This document shows, piece by piece, positions 6,073 to 7,437 of a DNA stretch of 7,437 nt; the stretch's first letter is position 1; every line of letters starts with the position of its first letter. The notes beneath the pieces were generated by a model. The model had not been told where the DNA came from. It made no database searches and saw only the letters and a list, made by a program, of their open reading frames with translations. Origin of the DNA: Chloroflexota bacterium (GTDB lineage Bacteria > Chloroflexota > Dehalococcoidia > JACQTR01). A program made the position numbers and the translations under genes. The stretch covers positions 1 to 7,437 of the forward strand of contig JACQTR010000109.1 of the NCBI GenBank assembly GCA_016210705.1, given 5' to 3'.

Positions 6073-7317
6073 ATGACAGAAATTTCTAAAACTGCCTATA
6101 CTGGGGCTATGGAAGAGGCAAAGGCTACCAGGGTCTGGGGCCTCCAACGCAATGTATTTGTTCTAGGTCTGGCCAGCTTCCTCCAGGACGTCAGCAGCGA
6201 AATGGTTTACACCATCCTGCCTCTGTTTCTGGCCAACGTCCTAGGCGTAAAGACCTCCGTCATCGGCCTTATCGAAGGGGTTGCTGATAGTACTGCTACC
6301 CTCCTTAAGGTGGTGAGTGGCACGCTCAGCGACCGCATTGGCCATCGAAAGGCCATGACGGCTTGGGGCTATGGCCTTTCCGCCATCTCCAAGCCCTTCC
6401 TTTACTTTGTAAGGGCTTGGGGTTTGGTGTTGATATTGCGCTTCGTGGATCGGGTGGGGAAGGGGGTGCGCACCTCGCCTAGGGATGCCCTCCTAGCTGA
6501 TTCTGTCACTCCTGAAGAGAGAGGGAAAAGCTTTGGCTTTCACCGAGCTATGGACAGTGCGGGAGCGGTCGTTGGCTTGGCCGGAGCGGCTGTAATCGTT
6601 TATCTCATAGAGAAGGGAGGCCTCCAGCTAACGCGGAGCGCCTTTCAAACTTTAGTTTTAGCGAGCCTGATACCGGGGGTTTTAGGCGTTCTCATTATCC
6701 TTCTGTTTGTCCGAGAGGCAGCTCGGGTTAGAGGCGGGCCAAAAGGTCCAACATCCGACGCGGGGGCTGAGCAACCATTCAATGCGCGTTTTAAGGTTTT
6801 CTTGGGCATAATGACCCTGTTCACCCTGGGCAACAGCAGCGATGCTTTTCTGCTGTTGCGGGCCCAAAATTTGGGGGCGTCTGTTTTCCATATTCTCCTC
6901 ATTTTAGTTCTATTTAATGTAGTCTATACCGCTATCTCCTATCCCGCCGGCAGGCTCTCCGATCGTCTGGGGAGACGAGCCCTCATGATTGGTGGTTGGG
7001 GAACCTATGCTCTGATCTACTTCGGGTTTGCCGCCGCTTCCACTTCGTGGCAAGTTTTGGCTCTATTTGGTTTTTATGGCATATATTACGGGGCTACGGA
7101 AGGAGTGGCTAGGGCCTTTGTCGCCGATATGGTGGGTGCTGGAAAGCGAGGAACCGCCTACGGACTATACAATGGGGCAATTGGGGTAACGGCTCTTCCT
7201 GCCAGCGTCATAGCCGGCTTTCTTTGGCAAACGGTGAGCCCGGCCGCCCCTTTCTATTTTGGAGCTGCTTTGGCCGCTGTGGCTATGGTGCTTTTGGCTA
7301 GCCTGGTGCGAGAATAA
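6073..7317 (+). CDS. MFS transporter, probable effluxer paired with the ChrB-like protein
   Basis: This is a major facilitator superfamily permease of 414 aa with about 12 hydrophobic helices. Numbering from this start, the MFS motif A appears in the loop between helices 2 and 3 as GTLSDRIGHRK (83-93) and again in the second half as GRLSDRLGRR (293-302). The segment RFVDRVGKGVRTSPRD (123-138) typifies one uncharacterised branch of MFS proteins. A hydrophilic central loop (about 214-240) separates the two six-helix halves. ATG 6073 is preferred because AGGAG at 6060-6064 lies 8 nt upstream. An ATG at 6046 in the same frame would add nine residues but has no RBS. The gene follows the ChrB-like gene without terminator or promoter, so both are probably transcribed from the promoter at 5446. 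Substrate is unknown: classical chromate operons use ChrA (CHR family), which is unrelated to MFS. Export of an oxyanion or drug is inferred from the neighbour only. Confidence 0.92.
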   Translation: MTEISKTAYTGAMEEAKATRVWGLQRNVFVLGLASFLQDVSSEMVYTILPLFLANVLGVKTSVIGLIEGVADSTATLLKVVSGTLSDRIGHRKAMTAWGYGLSAISKPFLYFVRAWGLVLILRFVDRVGKGVRTSPRDALLADSVTPEERGKSFGFHRAMDSAGAVVGLAGAAVIVYLIEKGGLQLTRSAFQTLVLASLIPGVLGVLIILLFVREAARVRGGPKGPTSDAGAEQPFNARFKVFLGIMTLFTLGNSSDAFLLLRAQNLGASVFHILLILVLFNVVYTAISYPAGRLSDRLGRRALMIGGWGTYALIYFGFAAASTSWQVLALFGFYGIYYGATEGVARAFVADMVGAGKRGTAYGLYNGAIGVTALPASVIAGFLWQTVSPAAPFYFGAALAAVAMVLLASLVRE

Positions 7318-7326
7318 AGCTCAGCG

Positions 7327-7355
7327 TTGTCATAGCCAACACCTTCTGTTAATAT
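7327..7355 (+). promoter_or_regulatory. Promoter of the tRNA-Pro gene
   Basis: TTGTCA (7327-7332), a 17-bp spacer and TAATAT (7350-7355) preceded by TG at 7347-7348 (extended -10) lie directly before the tRNA. The predicted start near 7362 falls within a few bases of the mature 5' end, so little or no 5' leader would need RNase P trimming. TATGAT at 7353-7358 is an alternative -10. Confidence 0.5.
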
Positions 7356-7363
7356 GATTCCTG

Positions 7364-7437
7364 CGGGGCGTGGCGCAGCCTGGTAGCGCGCAGCGTTCGG
7401 GACGCTGAGGCCGGAGGTTCAAATCCTCTCGCCCCGA
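7364..7437 (+). tRNA. tRNA-Pro (anticodon CGG)
   Basis: A complete cloverleaf can be drawn. The acceptor stem pairs CGGGGCG (7364-7370) with CGCCCCG (7430-7436), and A7437 is the discriminator. The D arm contains GCGCAGCCTGGTAGCGC. The anticodon stem CAGCG/CGCTG (7391-7395/7403-7407) holds the loop TTCGGGA with anticodon CGG at 7398-7400, reading CCG proline codons. The T arm has stem GGAGG/CCTCT (one G-T pair) with loop TTCAAAT. The C1-G72 pair is typical of bacterial tRNA-Pro. The window ends at base 73, so whether CCA is encoded cannot be seen. Confidence 0.97.

Noticed and set aside
7364..7437. tRNA-Pro as the attachment site of an island carrying the ChrB-like/MFS operon
   Set aside because: No integrase, no direct repeat of the tRNA 3' end within the window, and the sequence beyond the tRNA is not available.

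Overview
The window reads as ordinary bacterial chromosome, gene-dense and moderately GC-rich, with standard code, Shine-Dalgarno starts and sigma70-type promoters. The lineage is best guessed as Chloroflexota (Dehalococcoidia-like). The M4 protease ends in a Thr-Pro linker plus a C-terminal module of the form 'MHVGDLDG ... NHDPDxDSNGT', which I associate with secreted proteins of that phylum, and a short ChrB-N protein sits beside an MFS permease. This placement is an inference from style, not from a phylogenetic marker.

Left region (1-2989): a secreted thermolysin-like (M4) zinc metallopeptidase with all catalytic residues intact is followed 49 nt later by a tiny gene with a very strong RBS. 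That gene encodes a secreted peptide of about 39 mature residues with two cysteines. Converging on this pair from the right is a small lipoprotein whose soluble domain resembles emfourin, the proteinaceous inhibitor of the M4 protease protealysin. Protease, secreted mini-peptide and candidate surface-anchored inhibitor could form one extracellular proteolysis module; this is the most interesting hypothesis in the window. The lipoprotein is transcribed behind mnmE and has an oddly placed ribosome-binding site.

Middle region (3015-5406): mnmE (tRNA wobble-uridine modification GTPase, minus strand) and an exported N-acetylmuramoyl-L-alanine amidase (plus strand) are divergent. Their two promoters are readable and overlap so tightly that the predicted start sites are adjacent, with a 25-bp palindrome between the two -10 boxes.

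Right region (5407-7437): a sigma70 promoter overlaid with TGTAACA/TTACA repeats drives a two-gene operon, a short ChrB N-terminal-domain protein and a 12-helix MFS transporter. It looks like a self-regulated efflux cassette without the classical ChrA transporter or the C-terminal ChrB domain. A tRNA-Pro(CGG) gene with its own promoter closes the window at the discriminator base. No insertion sequence, CRISPR array or replication origin was seen, and no gap between genes exceeds about 100 nt.
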